Assembly (NCBI GenBank): GCA_013002165.1
Contig: JABDKO010000126.1
Coordinates: 1-47,335, forward strand
Origin: Rhodothermales bacterium
GTDB lineage: Bacteria; Bacteroidota; Rhodothermia; Rhodothermales; JABDKH01
DNA length: 47,335 nt
Direction of reading: 5' to 3'
The position numbers and the translations under genes were made by a program. Positions 9,198 through 18,371 of the stretch are shown here, piece by piece. Every line of letters begins with the position of its first letter. Within the stretch, counting starts at the first letter, position 1. Below the pieces are notes generated by a model. It had not been told where the DNA came from. It worked only from the letters and a program-made list of their open reading frames with translations, and did not search any database.

Positions 9198-10218
9198 CGA
9201 CACAGACCCCGCCACGGGTTCAAAGGAGTTTCCGAAGGTCGTCGTATCCGGTATCCAGCCGTCTGGTACGCTCCATATCGGTAACTATTTCGGTGCTATC
9301 AGGCAACATATTGCTCTGCACGCCGAGCATCCCTCCTACTACTTTATAGTCAATTATCACGCGCTGACGTCGCTCCACGACGCGGAAGCCCTGTCTCGAT
9401 ACTCTCTTGACGTCGCACTTGACTATCTCGCTCTCGGCTTCGACCCGGAGCAGTCAGCTCTGTTTCTACAGAGTGATGTCCCGCAGGTTACAGAGCTCGC
9501 ATGGATACTATATAACCTGACGCCAGTCTCTCAACTGGAAAAAGCCGTCTCGTACAAGGACAAGATCGCCCGAGGTATTGCCGCCAACGCCGGTCTATTC
9601 AACTATCCCGTATTGCAGGCAGCGGACATTTTGATTTATGGTGGAACCCTGGTCCCGGTCGGCGCTGACCAGAAGCAACACATCGAAATAACCCGTGACC
9701 TTGCTATTCGGTTCAATAACACTTTTTGCGAAGGCGATGAACCCGTATTCCCGATTCCCGAGCCCATGATTCTGGACGACGTTGCTGTCGTGCCGGGCAT
9801 CGACGGACAAAAAATGTCCAAGAGCTACAACAACACGATTGGAATCTTCGATGAGGGCAAGGATCTCAAGAAAAAGGTGATGTCCATCGTTACCGATTCT
9901 ACGCCGCTCGAAGAACCGAAGGATCCGGAAACGTGCAACGTGTTTGCCCTTATCAAACTTGTTGCAAATCAGTCGACAGTGGATCAGGTGGCAAGTTCAT
10001 ATCGCGCCGGAGGTTATGGGTATGGCCACGCGAAGAAAGAACTGCTTCAGAATCTGGAGCAGTACTTTGCCGAGGCACGCGAACGCCGGCGAGAACTCGA
10101 GAAGCGACCGGACTACGTGCGTGACATACTTCGTGACGGCGGCATCAAAGGCAGAACTCAGGCCGAACTATTCATGGAAAAGGTTCGCGTAGCGTGCGGC
10201 CTGATCACGACCTACTAG
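9166..10218 (+). CDS. trpS: Tryptophanyl-tRNA synthetase
   Basis: 350 aa class I aminoacyl-tRNA synthetase. The HIGH-type motif is TLHIGNYFGAI (H37-N40) and the KMSKS loop is GQKMSKSYNN (216-220). FNYPVLQAADILIY, GADQKQHIEITRDLAIRFN and a helical anticodon-binding C-terminus are also present. It charges tRNA-Trp. The ATG at 9166 lies inside the end of the preceding gene (32-bp overlap). An N-terminal extension of about 20 polar residues before the catalytic fold is slightly unusual. Placing the charging enzyme inside the biosynthetic operon couples tryptophan supply to its use. Confidence 0.96.
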   Translation: MLPENSIDPTSDTDPATGSKEFPKVVVSGIQPSGTLHIGNYFGAIRQHIALHAEHPSYYFIVNYHALTSLHDAEALSRYSLDVALDYLALGFDPEQSALFLQSDVPQVTELAWILYNLTPVSQLEKAVSYKDKIARGIAANAGLFNYPVLQAADILIYGGTLVPVGADQKQHIEITRDLAIRFNNTFCEGDEPVFPIPEPMILDDVAVVPGIDGQKMSKSYNNTIGIFDEGKDLKKKVMSIVTDSTPLEEPKDPETCNVFALIKLVANQSTVDQVASSYRAGGYGYGHAKKELLQNLEQYFAEARERRRELEKRPDYVRDILRDGGIKGRTQAELFMEKVRVACGLITTY

Positions 10219-10231
10219 ACGTCAACTCCAA

Positions 10232-10816
10232 ATGATTCTGGTCGTCGACAACTACGACTCTTTCACGTATAATCTCGTCCATCTGGTGGCAGCCGATGGA
10301 CGGGACCCGATGGTGGTCCGCAACGACAAAATCGATATTGCAGAGATACGCAACCTGGATCCAGATGCAATACTGATCTCACCTGGTCCCGGGCGCCCGG
10401 AAAATGCTGGAATCTCAAAGGAGGTGATTCGCCAGCTCGGATCGAAGACTCCGATACTGGGCGTTTGCCTGGGCCACCAGGCGATCGGCGAAGTGTATGG
10501 TGCGAAGGTCACATACGCCCCCACTCTGATGCATGGTAAGACCAGCACTGTTTCTCATGACGGACTCTCAATCTTCGAGGATATTGAGCAGGACTTTGTC
10601 GCAACACGTTACCACTCGCTCGTTGTAGACCCCGAAACGATTACCTCCAACGAACTCATTGTGACGGCACGAACTGGTGAGGTTGTGATGGGACTACGGC
10701 ATAAATCTCATCCGGTCGAAGGCATTCAATTCCATCCGGAGAGCGTTCTGACAATTGCGGGCCCACAGATCATTCGGAACTGGCTCAAACAAGTCGATCT
10801 ACGGACGCGCCCATGA
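10232..10816 (+). CDS. trpG: Anthranilate synthase component II (glutamine amidotransferase)
   Basis: 194 aa class I amidotransferase that hydrolyses glutamine and feeds ammonia to TrpE; it may also serve the PabB-PabC fusion at 34691-36496, as I see no separate pabA here. Signature MILVVDNYDSFTYNLVH at the N-terminus, oxyanion motif SPGPGRP, nucleophile C79 in GVCLGHQAIGE, and H168/E170 in GIQFHPES. The stop overlaps the trpD start (ATGA), indicating translational coupling. Confidence 0.96.
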   Translation: MILVVDNYDSFTYNLVHLVAADGRDPMVVRNDKIDIAEIRNLDPDAILISPGPGRPENAGISKEVIRQLGSKTPILGVCLGHQAIGEVYGAKVTYAPTLMHGKTSTVSHDGLSIFEDIEQDFVATRYHSLVVDPETITSNELIVTARTGEVVMGLRHKSHPVEGIQFHPESVLTIAGPQIIRNWLKQVDLRTRP

Positions 10817-11847
10817 TTATGCGCGATTATCTTGCCCTTCTTTCCGAACGGCGGACACTCTCCGAGGACCAGGCTGCCGACGCAATGCGGTTAATCATGA
10901 CCGGAAGTTTTGAGCCCGAAGAAGTTGCCGCATTTCTACTCGGACTTCGGGCACGAGGCGAAACGATCGATGAGCTGGCAGGATTTACCCGCGTCATGCG
11001 GGAGTTTGCAATTCGGGTGGACCCGGGAGATCCAAACGCGATTGACCTGTGCGGTACGGGCGGAGATGGTATAAGTACATTTAATATTTCGACCACCTGT
11101 GCGTTCGTCGTCGCAGGAGCCGGAGTTACCGTTGCCAAACACGGCAACAGGTCCGTGTCGTCAAGTTGCGGATCGTCGGACGTCCTTACGATGCTGGGAA
11201 TCGAAACCAGACTTTCCAAAGACGGTGTCGAGCAGTGTTTTAGAGATGCCGGGATGGCTTTCATTTTTGCGCCCCTCTTTCACCCGGCACTAGGTCACGT
11301 GATGCCGGTACGCAGGAAGCTCGGCGTACGAACGTTCTTCAATATTCTCGGGCCGATCTGCAATCCGGCGTTTGTCCAACGACAGCTGATAGGCTGCTTC
11401 AAAGCTGACGTAGCTGAAATGATGGCCCGAATACTCTTGCGTCTCGAGTCGGATCATGTTCGCGTCGTACACTCGCGGGACGGGCTCGATGAAATATCGA
11501 CCTCACATCTGACCGACAGCTATGGTTTCTCATCCCGGGGAACCAGCATCGCACATGAGGTAATAGATACCCAGAAACTTGGCTTACCCCGAATTGACCT
11601 TTCTTCAATACGCAGCGGGTCGCCAGAAGAGAATCGTGACATCCTGCTGAGTGTACTTGAGGGGCAGGCAGGACCGGCAAGAGATATAGTTGTTGCCAAC
11701 GCTACCTACGCAATCCATGTAGCAGGGCTTTACGATTCATTGTCGGACTGCTTCGAGGCAGCAAACACCAGCATAGACTCGGGTGCTGCCCGGACCGCGC
11801 TTCAGCGCCTGCGCGAAGTTTCGCTCGAAGCAGACCGCATCGCATGA
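10813..11847 (+). CDS. trpD: Anthranilate phosphoribosyltransferase
   Basis: 344 aa. Transfers phosphoribose from PRPP to anthranilate. The PRPP/anthranilate site is intact: DLCGTGGDGISTFNISTT, AKHGNRSVSSSCGSSDVL, then RKLGVRTFFNILGPICNP. The helical N-terminal part (AADAMRLIMTGSFEPEEVAAFLLGLRARGETIDELAGF) is typical. ATGA overlaps at both ends (with trpG and trpC). A separate trpD, not fused to trpG, is used here. Confidence 0.97.
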   Translation: MIMRDYLALLSERRTLSEDQAADAMRLIMTGSFEPEEVAAFLLGLRARGETIDELAGFTRVMREFAIRVDPGDPNAIDLCGTGGDGISTFNISTTCAFVVAGAGVTVAKHGNRSVSSSCGSSDVLTMLGIETRLSKDGVEQCFRDAGMAFIFAPLFHPALGHVMPVRRKLGVRTFFNILGPICNPAFVQRQLIGCFKADVAEMMARILLRLESDHVRVVHSRDGLDEISTSHLTDSYGFSSRGTSIAHEVIDTQKLGLPRIDLSSIRSGSPEENRDILLSVLEGQAGPARDIVVANATYAIHVAGLYDSLSDCFEAANTSIDSGAARTALQRLREVSLEADRIA

Positions 11848-12635
11848 GTACTATCCTCGATGACATAATTGCGGCGACCAGGGCAAGAGTACGAGCCGCA
11901 AGGAAGAAAATATCGGTGCAGGATTTTTCGAACTTCGCCGCTTATCACGCAGAGACACGGTCTTTTTCGGATGCGCTTACCTCGGGCCCCGTAAACATCA
12001 TCGCCGAATTGAAACGTGTATCTCCCTCAGTGGGATCAATTCAAACGGGTGCTGAACCGGGTGAAATCGCATCGAAGTATGAGGCCGGTGGAGCAGCGGC
12101 TATATCCGTATTGACTGAGCCGGAATATTTTGGCGGCTCACTTGAAGACATGGAGGCGGTCAGAGAACATGTAACGCTGCCAATCCTGCGAAAGGATTTC
12201 ATCGTTGATGAGTATCAGATCCATGAAGCAAGAGCCCGCGGTGCTGACGCGATACTATTAATCGTGCGGACCCTGGACAAACAGCAGCTCGCCGAGTTGC
12301 ACGACGTCGCCACTTCCATCGGTCTCGACGTGCTCGTTGAGCTCTATGAACAAGAAGAACTGGATAGTGTAGACACCAGCCACGTACGCATCGTTGGAGC
12401 AAATAATCGGGACCTGTCTACTATGACAGTTGATATTGGCAGATCGATCCAGATCCTGGAAAAGCTGCCGTCTCCAATTATAAAAGTATCTGAAAGCGGC
12501 ATTTCAAATGCACAGCAGATGCAAGTACTTGTTAAAAACGGTATTCGAGCTGCACTCATCGGAGAATCACTGATGCGCCATCCTGATCCGGGTGCACTCC
12601 TGAAAGAATTATGTGGGATAGAAGATGACGGATGA
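11844..12635 (+). CDS. trpC: Indole-3-glycerol-phosphate synthase
   Basis: 263 aa (beta/alpha)8 barrel closing the pyrrole ring. Visible motifs: IIAELKRVSPSVGSI (catalytic Lys in AELKR), ILRKDFIVDEYQIHEARARGADAILLI, IVGANNRDLSTMTVDI and VSESGISN. Full length for the family and not fused to trpF. Starts with ATGA overlap on trpD and overlaps trpF by 11 bp. Confidence 0.97.
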   Translation: MSTILDDIIAATRARVRAARKKISVQDFSNFAAYHAETRSFSDALTSGPVNIIAELKRVSPSVGSIQTGAEPGEIASKYEAGGAAAISVLTEPEYFGGSLEDMEAVREHVTLPILRKDFIVDEYQIHEARARGADAILLIVRTLDKQQLAELHDVATSIGLDVLVELYEQEELDSVDTSHVRIVGANNRDLSTMTVDIGRSIQILEKLPSPIIKVSESGISNAQQMQVLVKNGIRAALIGESLMRHPDPGALLKELCGIEDDG

Positions 12636-13260
12636 TTTGCGTTTACAACTGAAGATTTGCGGGATCACGAAGCTCGAAGATGCCCGCTATGCGGTCGCTG
12701 CGGGTGCGACGCATCTCGGATTCATACAGGACGAACGCAGCGAGAGATTCATTCCTACCGAAAAGGCTAAGGAAATCATTGAATGGGTGTATGGCGCTGT
12801 CCCGGTGGGTGTGTTTGTGGATGCGGACCTCGACCACGTTAACGCGTCAGTCGCAACTGCCGGATTCAAGATGGTCCAGCTTCACGGTGCAGAGTCCGTT
12901 AGCTACTGCGCCTCTTTGCAGGCTCCGATTATCAAGGTCCTCCCTGTTGGACCTGACACAACTGCCAATGAGCTTGGAGATCTGGCTGCGGCATACTCTC
13001 CTGTGGTAGACTGGTTAATGTTCGATACGTCGCGCCTTGCGAAATCCCGAGAGCCGTTCAACTGGAATATCCTCGAAGGTGTACACACAGCGAAACCGTT
13101 TTTCCTCGCTGGCGGTATCAACGCTGAAAACATTGCGGCCGCCGTCGAAAAGGTCACCCCCGACGGGATCGACGTCTCCAGCGGTCTTGAATCATCTCCC
13201 GGAATCAAAGACTTTGACAAGATAGATACGTTGATCGGCATGATTGAGGAGCGGTTATAG
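12625..13260 (+). CDS. trpF: Phosphoribosylanthranilate isomerase
   Basis: 211 aa barrel. The general base Cys is C12 in LKICGIT and the general acid is the Asp of [20 protein letters not shown] and [11 protein letters not shown] complete the phosphate-binding pattern. Performs the Amadori rearrangement between TrpD and TrpC. Its stop TAG shares one base with the GTG start of trpB. Confidence 0.95.
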   Translation: MTDDLRLQLKICGITKLEDARYAVAAGATHLGFIQDERSERFIPTEKAKEIIEWVYGAVPVGVFVDADLDHVNASVATAGFKMVQLHGAESVSYCASLQAPIIKVLPVGPDTTANELGDLAAAYSPVVDWLMFDTSRLAKSREPFNWNILEGVHTAKPFFLAGGINAENIAAAVEKVTPDGIDVSSGLESSPGIKDFDKIDTLIGMIEERL

Positions 13261-14471
13261 TGAGTATCGAGACTTCAAAAAAAATTGTCAGCGAACCGAC
13301 TGGCGGAAAATTCGGTGAGTTCGGAGGACAGTTTGTCCCGGAAACTCTGATGCCGGCACTGCATGAACTGGAGACAGTCTTCAGCGAGGCTACGGTAAAT
13401 CCGGAGTTTCAAAACAATTTCCGAGGTCTTCTGCACGACTATGTCGGGAGGGCAACACCACTAACATTTGCTCACAGATTGACTGCGCATCTCGGTGGCC
13501 CCCGGATCTACCTGAAGCGTGAAGACCTGTGCCATACCGGAGCGCACAAAATCAATAATACCGTCGGCCAGATTCTACTCGCAAGGCAGATGGGCAAGAC
13601 TCGTATCATTGCGGAGACAGGTGCAGGACAGCATGGCGTTGCTACCGCAACCGTCTGCGCCTTCTTCGGAATGCCGTGCGTAGTCTACATGGGTAAGGAG
13701 GATGTCGCACGCCAGAATCTGAACGTCCTGCGGATGCGGCTGCTTGGTGCCGAGGTCATACCGGTCACATCGGGAAGCATGACACTCAAGGATGCTACCA
13801 ACGAAGCTATTCGCGATTGGGTTACAAACATCGAGGATACCCACTACATCATCGGGTCGGTTGTCGGCCCGCACCCGTATCCTTTGATGGTTCGTACATT
13901 TCAATCTGTCATCGGCGATGAGGTCAGGGAACAGCTGCAAGAAGTAACAGGATCAGACCGGCCGGCCGCGCTTGTTGCATGTGTCGGTGGAGGCTCCAAT
14001 GCCATCGGTATGTTCCACCCGTTTGTTTCGCTTGAGGACGTTGATATGTTCGGCGTCGAGGCAGCTGGCGAGGGACTTGACGGGCGGCATGCCGCCACAC
14101 TGACAGAGGGCGAGCCCGGAATCCTACATGGATCGCTCAGCTATCTGCTGCAAGACAATGACGGTCAGATTTCGGAGGTTCACTCAATCTCAGCAGGCCT
14201 CGACTATCCCGGCGTCGGGCCTGAACATTCGTACCTGAAGGTTTCCGATCGTGTTGAGTATCTGGCTGTTACCGATACCGAGGCCCTGGAAGGTGTTCGC
14301 TTGCTTTCGCGGATGGAAGGAATCATTCCAGCACTTGAGACTTCACACGCGATCGCGGCATTGCCGAAGATCTGTTCCCGATATTCGGAAGATGATACGG
14401 TGGTCGTTTGCTGCTCCGGTCGAGGCGACAAGGACATGGCAACCATCGGGCAGCACATGGACCTCGGATGA
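13260..14471 (+). CDS. trpB: Tryptophan synthase beta chain
   Basis: 403 aa PLP enzyme joining indole and serine. GTG start at 13260, sharing its first base with the trpF stop; a start this close needs no separate ribosome site. PLP lysine K97 in HTGAHKINN, catalytic [12 protein letters not shown], phosphate loop [11 protein letters not shown], and the C-terminal CCSGRGDKD. It is a TrpB1-type chain, expected to pair with TrpA; the stop overlaps the trpA start (ATGA). Confidence 0.98.
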   Translation: MSIETSKKIVSEPTGGKFGEFGGQFVPETLMPALHELETVFSEATVNPEFQNNFRGLLHDYVGRATPLTFAHRLTAHLGGPRIYLKREDLCHTGAHKINNTVGQILLARQMGKTRIIAETGAGQHGVATATVCAFFGMPCVVYMGKEDVARQNLNVLRMRLLGAEVIPVTSGSMTLKDATNEAIRDWVTNIEDTHYIIGSVVGPHPYPLMVRTFQSVIGDEVREQLQEVTGSDRPAALVACVGGGSNAIGMFHPFVSLEDVDMFGVEAAGEGLDGRHAATLTEGEPGILHGSLSYLLQDNDGQISEVHSISAGLDYPGVGPEHSYLKVSDRVEYLAVTDTEALEGVRLLSRMEGIIPALETSHAIAALPKICSRYSEDDTVVVCCSGRGDKDMATIGQHMDLG

Positions 14472-15298
14472 ACCGACTGACGACAACGCTGAATCAGCTA
14501 CAGCGAAACGGGACAAAGGCACTTGGCATTTTTGTCACTGCCGGATACCCTGAACGAGAGGCAACCGACGAGATACTTCGCTGCCTTGATTCCGCGGGGG
14601 TTGACTTCATCGAACTTGGAATGCCATTCAGTGACCCACTGGCAGAAGGTTCTACCATTCAAGAGACGAGTGAAGTAGCTCTTCGTAATGGAGTTGATCT
14701 CGAGTTCTGTCTGGATGCAGTATCACGTTTCAGGCAAAAGTCGGATACGCCCCTTCTGCTCATGGGCTACATTAATCCCATCTACAAATTTGGTGTGAGC
14801 AACTTTTGCTCCCGTGCGGCATCTTCTGGTGTGGATGGCCTCATCATTGCAGATCTTCCATATCATGAGTCGGAATTTCTCAGAGACCACGCCGAGACGC
14901 ATGGATTAAGTGTTGTTCACCTGGTAACACCAAATACTTCCCGGAATCGAATTGAGGAGATCGATCGTGCATCGACTGGATTCGTTTATGCTGTATCGCT
15001 CATTGGCCTTACGGGAGCAGATATCGAACGAGGTCGCGAGGTGGACGAATATCTGACACGATTGAACGAAACAGTTGTTAATAATCGAGTGCTGGCTGGG
15101 TTTGGAATTCGATCCAGAAACGATGCAAATGCACTGGCTGTACACACGGATGGCGTAATCGTTGGCTCGGCATTCCTGAAGGAGGTCGCCGCCAGCTGGG
15201 TCTCGTTTGACTCTATAGAGGAAAAGGCGAAAGCTGTCGACGCCTTCGTTAAAAGTGTGCGGCCGACTATCGGAACGACGAGGGTAGTCGAGCGGTAA
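14468..15298 (+). CDS. trpA: Tryptophan synthase alpha chain, with Glu at the usual catalytic Asp60
   Basis: 276 aa barrel cleaving indole-3-glycerol phosphate to indole, which channels to TrpB. The ATG at 14468 overlaps the trpB stop; a reading from 14408 inside trpB is rejected. E49 of [17 protein letters not shown] aligns with catalytic Glu49 of the E. coli enzyme without gaps. At position 60 the usual catalytic Asp of PLADGP is Glu (PLAEGS), and Pro62 is Ser. The rest of the barrel, including FGIRSRNDA and GVIVGSAF, is intact. It is the last biosynthetic gene of the block. Confidence 0.95.
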   Translation: MNRLTTTLNQLQRNGTKALGIFVTAGYPEREATDEILRCLDSAGVDFIELGMPFSDPLAEGSTIQETSEVALRNGVDLEFCLDAVSRFRQKSDTPLLLMGYINPIYKFGVSNFCSRAASSGVDGLIIADLPYHESEFLRDHAETHGLSVVHLVTPNTSRNRIEEIDRASTGFVYAVSLIGLTGADIERGREVDEYLTRLNETVVNNRVLAGFGIRSRNDANALAVHTDGVIVGSAFLKEVAASWVSFDSIEEKAKAVDAFVKSVRPTIGTTRVVER

Positions 15299-15323
15299 CA
15301 GACAAAATTTATCCTGTGATACT

Positions 15324-16487
15324 ATGAAGAAGTCGTACATCGGCGTTTTCCTGATTCTACCGGCGTTGTTTCTCGCCGGGTGTGATGATCTCAAATACAC
15401 ACCGACGGCAGTTGGGAAAGAGGGCAATGTTGTTATCGTTGCGGACACACTGCTGTGGGCCAGTCCGGTCGGGGCAGCTCTTCGCGAGGAAATTGGATAT
15501 CCGATCTCGACACTCCCGGCTCCCGAACCGTCTTTCGGAATTGAAACGTTCCCCTTGATAGGTCAGGCATCCCTGAACAGAATCAAGGCACAGAAGAATG
15601 TTGTGATCGCTGCTGCACTTGACGATTCGTCTCAAGTAACACGGCTCATTCGCAGCCTCTTTGCCGAAGACGCGCTTCAGGCGGTATATACGAGTGGTGG
15701 CGCGACCATTCTGCGAAATGACCTGTGGAGGCTGAGTCAGAAGGTCGCCATTGTAACTGCACCTACCAATGAGCAGTTAATCGATGAAATAAAAAATGCC
15801 GGCCCGGAGATTCGATCGCAGTTTAACGAGATTAGTAGGACTCGGACAAACAGGGATATGTTTAAGAAAGGCCGTCAGTTTGAAGTCGAGGAACGTCTTC
15901 TAAATGACCACGGCTTCGCTGTGAACGTACAGCATGACTTCCAGGTCGCAATCGATACCACGGATTTTATCTGGCTGAGACGAATACTATCCTCGGAATC
16001 CTGGAGAAGTGTCTTCGTGCACTACGTCGAGAATGGAAATCCAGCCGAAATGACACCGGAGTGGATCTACAATACCCGCGATTCACTGACTCAGAAATAC
16101 GTGACGGGAAACCTCAACGGTTTTGTCGAGATCGACAGGCGACGGCCTCTCGAAACAGAAAACATATCGTTCAACGATAGTTTCGGCTTTGAAACACGAG
16201 GCCTATGGCAAATGATGACCTACGAGGATGGCGAAAAGAGGCAATTTGGTATGGGCGGACCATTTGTGACTTATACCTTCTATGACCAGGATTCGGGCCG
16301 AATCTATCTTGTTGACGGGATGGTTTTTGCACCGGGTTATCAAAAACGTGAGTTTCTCCGTCAGGTAGAAGTAATCTCATATACCTTCCGTACCCTTGAC
16401 GAAGTTGAAACCGCGGTCACCTCCTCAACCCGGGAGATAGAGCAAGAGTTACTTTCGGCGCCTGTGCGATTAACATCCGGTCAATAA
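15324..16487 (+). CDS. DUF4837-family lipoprotein
   Basis: 387 aa. The N-terminus is a lipoprotein signal with lipobox LAGC (C20), so the mature protein is anchored in the envelope. The body matches my memory of the DUF4837 family, found almost only in Bacteroidota: NVVIVADTLLW, PLIGQASLNRIKAQKNVVIAAAL, an internal segment ending MTPEWIYNTRDSLTQKYVTG, and a later VTYTFYDQDSGRIYLVDGMVFAPGYQKREFLRQVEVISYTF. Function unknown. It starts 25 bp after trpA and is followed by a second lipoprotein 14 bp later. Confidence 0.85.
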   Translation: MKKSYIGVFLILPALFLAGCDDLKYTPTAVGKEGNVVIVADTLLWASPVGAALREEIGYPISTLPAPEPSFGIETFPLIGQASLNRIKAQKNVVIAAALDDSSQVTRLIRSLFAEDALQAVYTSGGATILRNDLWRLSQKVAIVTAPTNEQLIDEIKNAGPEIRSQFNEISRTRTNRDMFKKGRQFEVEERLLNDHGFAVNVQHDFQVAIDTTDFIWLRRILSSESWRSVFVHYVENGNPAEMTPEWIYNTRDSLTQKYVTGNLNGFVEIDRRRPLETENISFNDSFGFETRGLWQMMTYEDGEKRQFGMGGPFVTYTFYDQDSGRIYLVDGMVFAPGYQKREFLRQVEVISYTFRTLDEVETAVTSSTREIEQELLSAPVRLTSGQ

Positions 16488-16501
16488 ACAACTGTCTGTT
16501 G

Positions 16502-16801
16502 ATGCGATTTCTTCTAATCATCGGATGCCTGGTCCTTTTTCAGGGCTGCTCCTCCCAGGAACCTCGCACGATGATTGCTGAAGAAGCACTCATACCTCTG
16601 CTCGCCGAGCTGCATATTGCAGATAGCCGGATGCTACTCGATAGCACAGCGCCAGATTCTCTTCGGATTATCATTCTTCGCGAGCATGGTGTAACGGAAG
16701 AGCAACTTGACGGGGCACTTCGCTACCTGTCCGACAATCCTGAGTATATGGCAGCGATCTATTCACAGGTCGTCGACCGGATTGTTGAGAGTTCCGACTA
16801 G
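16502..16801 (+). CDS. DUF4296-family small lipoprotein
   Basis: 99 aa from the ATG at 16502 (a TTG one codon earlier is possible). Lipobox LFQGC gives Cys16. The mature part has MIAEEALIPLLAELHIADSRM and an REHGVTEEQLDGALRYLSDNPEYMAAIYSQV pattern, which fits DUF4296, a short Bacteroidota lipoprotein family of unknown role. It ends 37 bp from the convergent recQ. Confidence 0.82.
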   Translation: MRFLLIIGCLVLFQGCSSQEPRTMIAEEALIPLLAELHIADSRMLLDSTAPDSLRIIILREHGVTEEQLDGALRYLSDNPEYMAAIYSQVVDRIVESSD

Positions 16802-16838
16802 CGCGCTCTCGACAACGATCGGACTACTTTGCGTATCG

Positions 16839-18320
16839 TCACATAACAGTGTATTGCCGATTCGAGCTGTCGTCACTTCCCTCGGCATTGAGACACATTG
16901 AGCATTTCCCGCATCGTGCGTCTGCATCTTCTCCGAAGTAGTTAAGCAGATATCTTCGTCTGCAAACTGACGTCCGCAGGTAAGCAATCATTGCGTTTGC
17001 CTGGCGCATGCTTCGGCGGCGATATGCTGCAAGTTCACCGGATATTTTTCTGAGTTCCACCGGCCGAGCCACGCGTATCAGCCACTCCTGGTCACGACTG
17101 TTGCCAAATATTATCTGCTTTCGCAGTAGCAAATGCATCAGTTGCGCTACGTCATGATGATTCATACCGCAATCCTTTGCAAGCACCGGCAATGACAATT
17201 TATACCAGCCTATATGGTTCGGTAGCTGCACTATATTCGTTATCGATCGGATGAACCGTCGTACGTGACGTGGTGGATAACAGCTGTAGTCAACCAGCTG
17301 GCGCAGTCTGGCAATGTCGGCATCGTTGTACATCAGTACGGACAGTGCAGCCTTTCCATCGCGCCCGCCTCTCCCCGCTTCCTGGTAAAAGTTTTCAATG
17401 TTTCTGGGGAGGCCTGCATGACAAACTACTCGAACATCAGGTTTGTCGATGCCCATTCCAAAAGCATTGGTAGACACCATAATACTTGCGCCCGACCGCA
17501 TCCATTCTGACAGTGCCACGTCGCGCTTCGTCATGGTCATGCCACCATGATATTGCTGAACATCAAATCCCAGTCTGCCAAGCCACGAGCCGTACCGTTC
17601 AACCGATCGCCTTGTATTGCAATACACAATCTTTGACCCATCCAGGTTGCTGATGGTTTGCAGCAACTCGCGACGTTTGTGCTGCGGTTTTTGAACAGCC
17701 CAGCTGATGTTCGGCCTGTCTATGCTGGTGGTGAAAATTGCTGGTCTCATCATCTCCAAAGACTTTACAACATCTGCTGCAACGGCTGGTGTTGCCGTTG
17801 CCGTCACTGCGATCATCACCGAGTTGGGAAAGTTGTTTTTCCGGAATGCAGAGATTCTTCGGTAAGACGGTCGGAACATGCTACCCCATTGACTTATGCA
17901 ATGGGCTTCATCGACAGCGAGTATGTCGATCTTGCACGAGGATATCCTATTTAGAAATACCGGTGACCCGAGGCGCTCCGGTGACACGTACAGAATTCTA
18001 CACTCACGAGTCTCGAAGGCACGTAGCCGGTTCTTCATTTCGTCGATCGACTGGCTGCCGAGAATTGCTGCGGCTGGAATTCCGCGTGACTCCAAACCCT
18101 GAACCTGATCAGCCATCAACGCGATTAGCGGAGAGACGACAAGCGTCTGGCTGTCTGAGGCGATTCCGGGGAGCTGATAGCACATTGACTTGCCGCCACC
18201 CGTGGGAAGTATTGCAAGTGTATCGCGGCCGGCGAGAACTGAATCGACTATCTGTTTTTGTAGTCCCCGGAATGTGGGGAATCCCCACATCTTTTGCAGG
18301 ACTGCTTCTGGCTCTGACAT
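16839..18320 (-). CDS. recQ: RecQ-family DNA helicase, short form
   Basis: 493 aa superfamily 2 helicase. Motif 0 WGFPTFRGLQ, Walker A TGGGKS (residues 40-45), DEAH box at 137-140, motif VI QEAGRGGRDG and the zinc cysteines YLLNYFGEDADARCGKCSMC are present. The protein ends soon after a winged-helix-like region, so the HRDC domain of E. coli RecQ is absent. The aromatic-rich loop reads AHCISQWGSMFRPSY: the highly conserved His-Asp of QWGHDFRP is Ser-Met here (147-148). It lies downstream of, and in line with, an esterase and a membrane regulator. Confidence 0.93.
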   Translation of the reverse strand: MSEPEAVLQKMWGFPTFRGLQKQIVDSVLAGRDTLAILPTGGGKSMCYQLPGIASDSQTLVVSPLIALMADQVQGLESRGIPAAAILGSQSIDEMKNRLRAFETRECRILYVSPERLGSPVFLNRISSCKIDILAVDEAHCISQWGSMFRPSYRRISAFRKNNFPNSVMIAVTATATPAVAADVVKSLEMMRPAIFTTSIDRPNISWAVQKPQHKRRELLQTISNLDGSKIVYCNTRRSVERYGSWLGRLGFDVQQYHGGMTMTKRDVALSEWMRSGASIMVSTNAFGMGIDKPDVRVVCHAGLPRNIENFYQEAGRGGRDGKAALSVLMYNDADIARLRQLVDYSCYPPRHVRRFIRSITNIVQLPNHIGWYKLSLPVLAKDCGMNHHDVAQLMHLLLRKQIIFGNSRDQEWLIRVARPVELRKISGELAAYRRRSMRQANAMIAYLRTSVCRRRYLLNYFGEDADARCGKCSMCLNAEGSDDSSNRQYTVM

Positions 18321-18371
18321 ACCTGTGCTGGTGTGCAGTATTCAACACAGTCACAGCCGTAAACGTAGACT

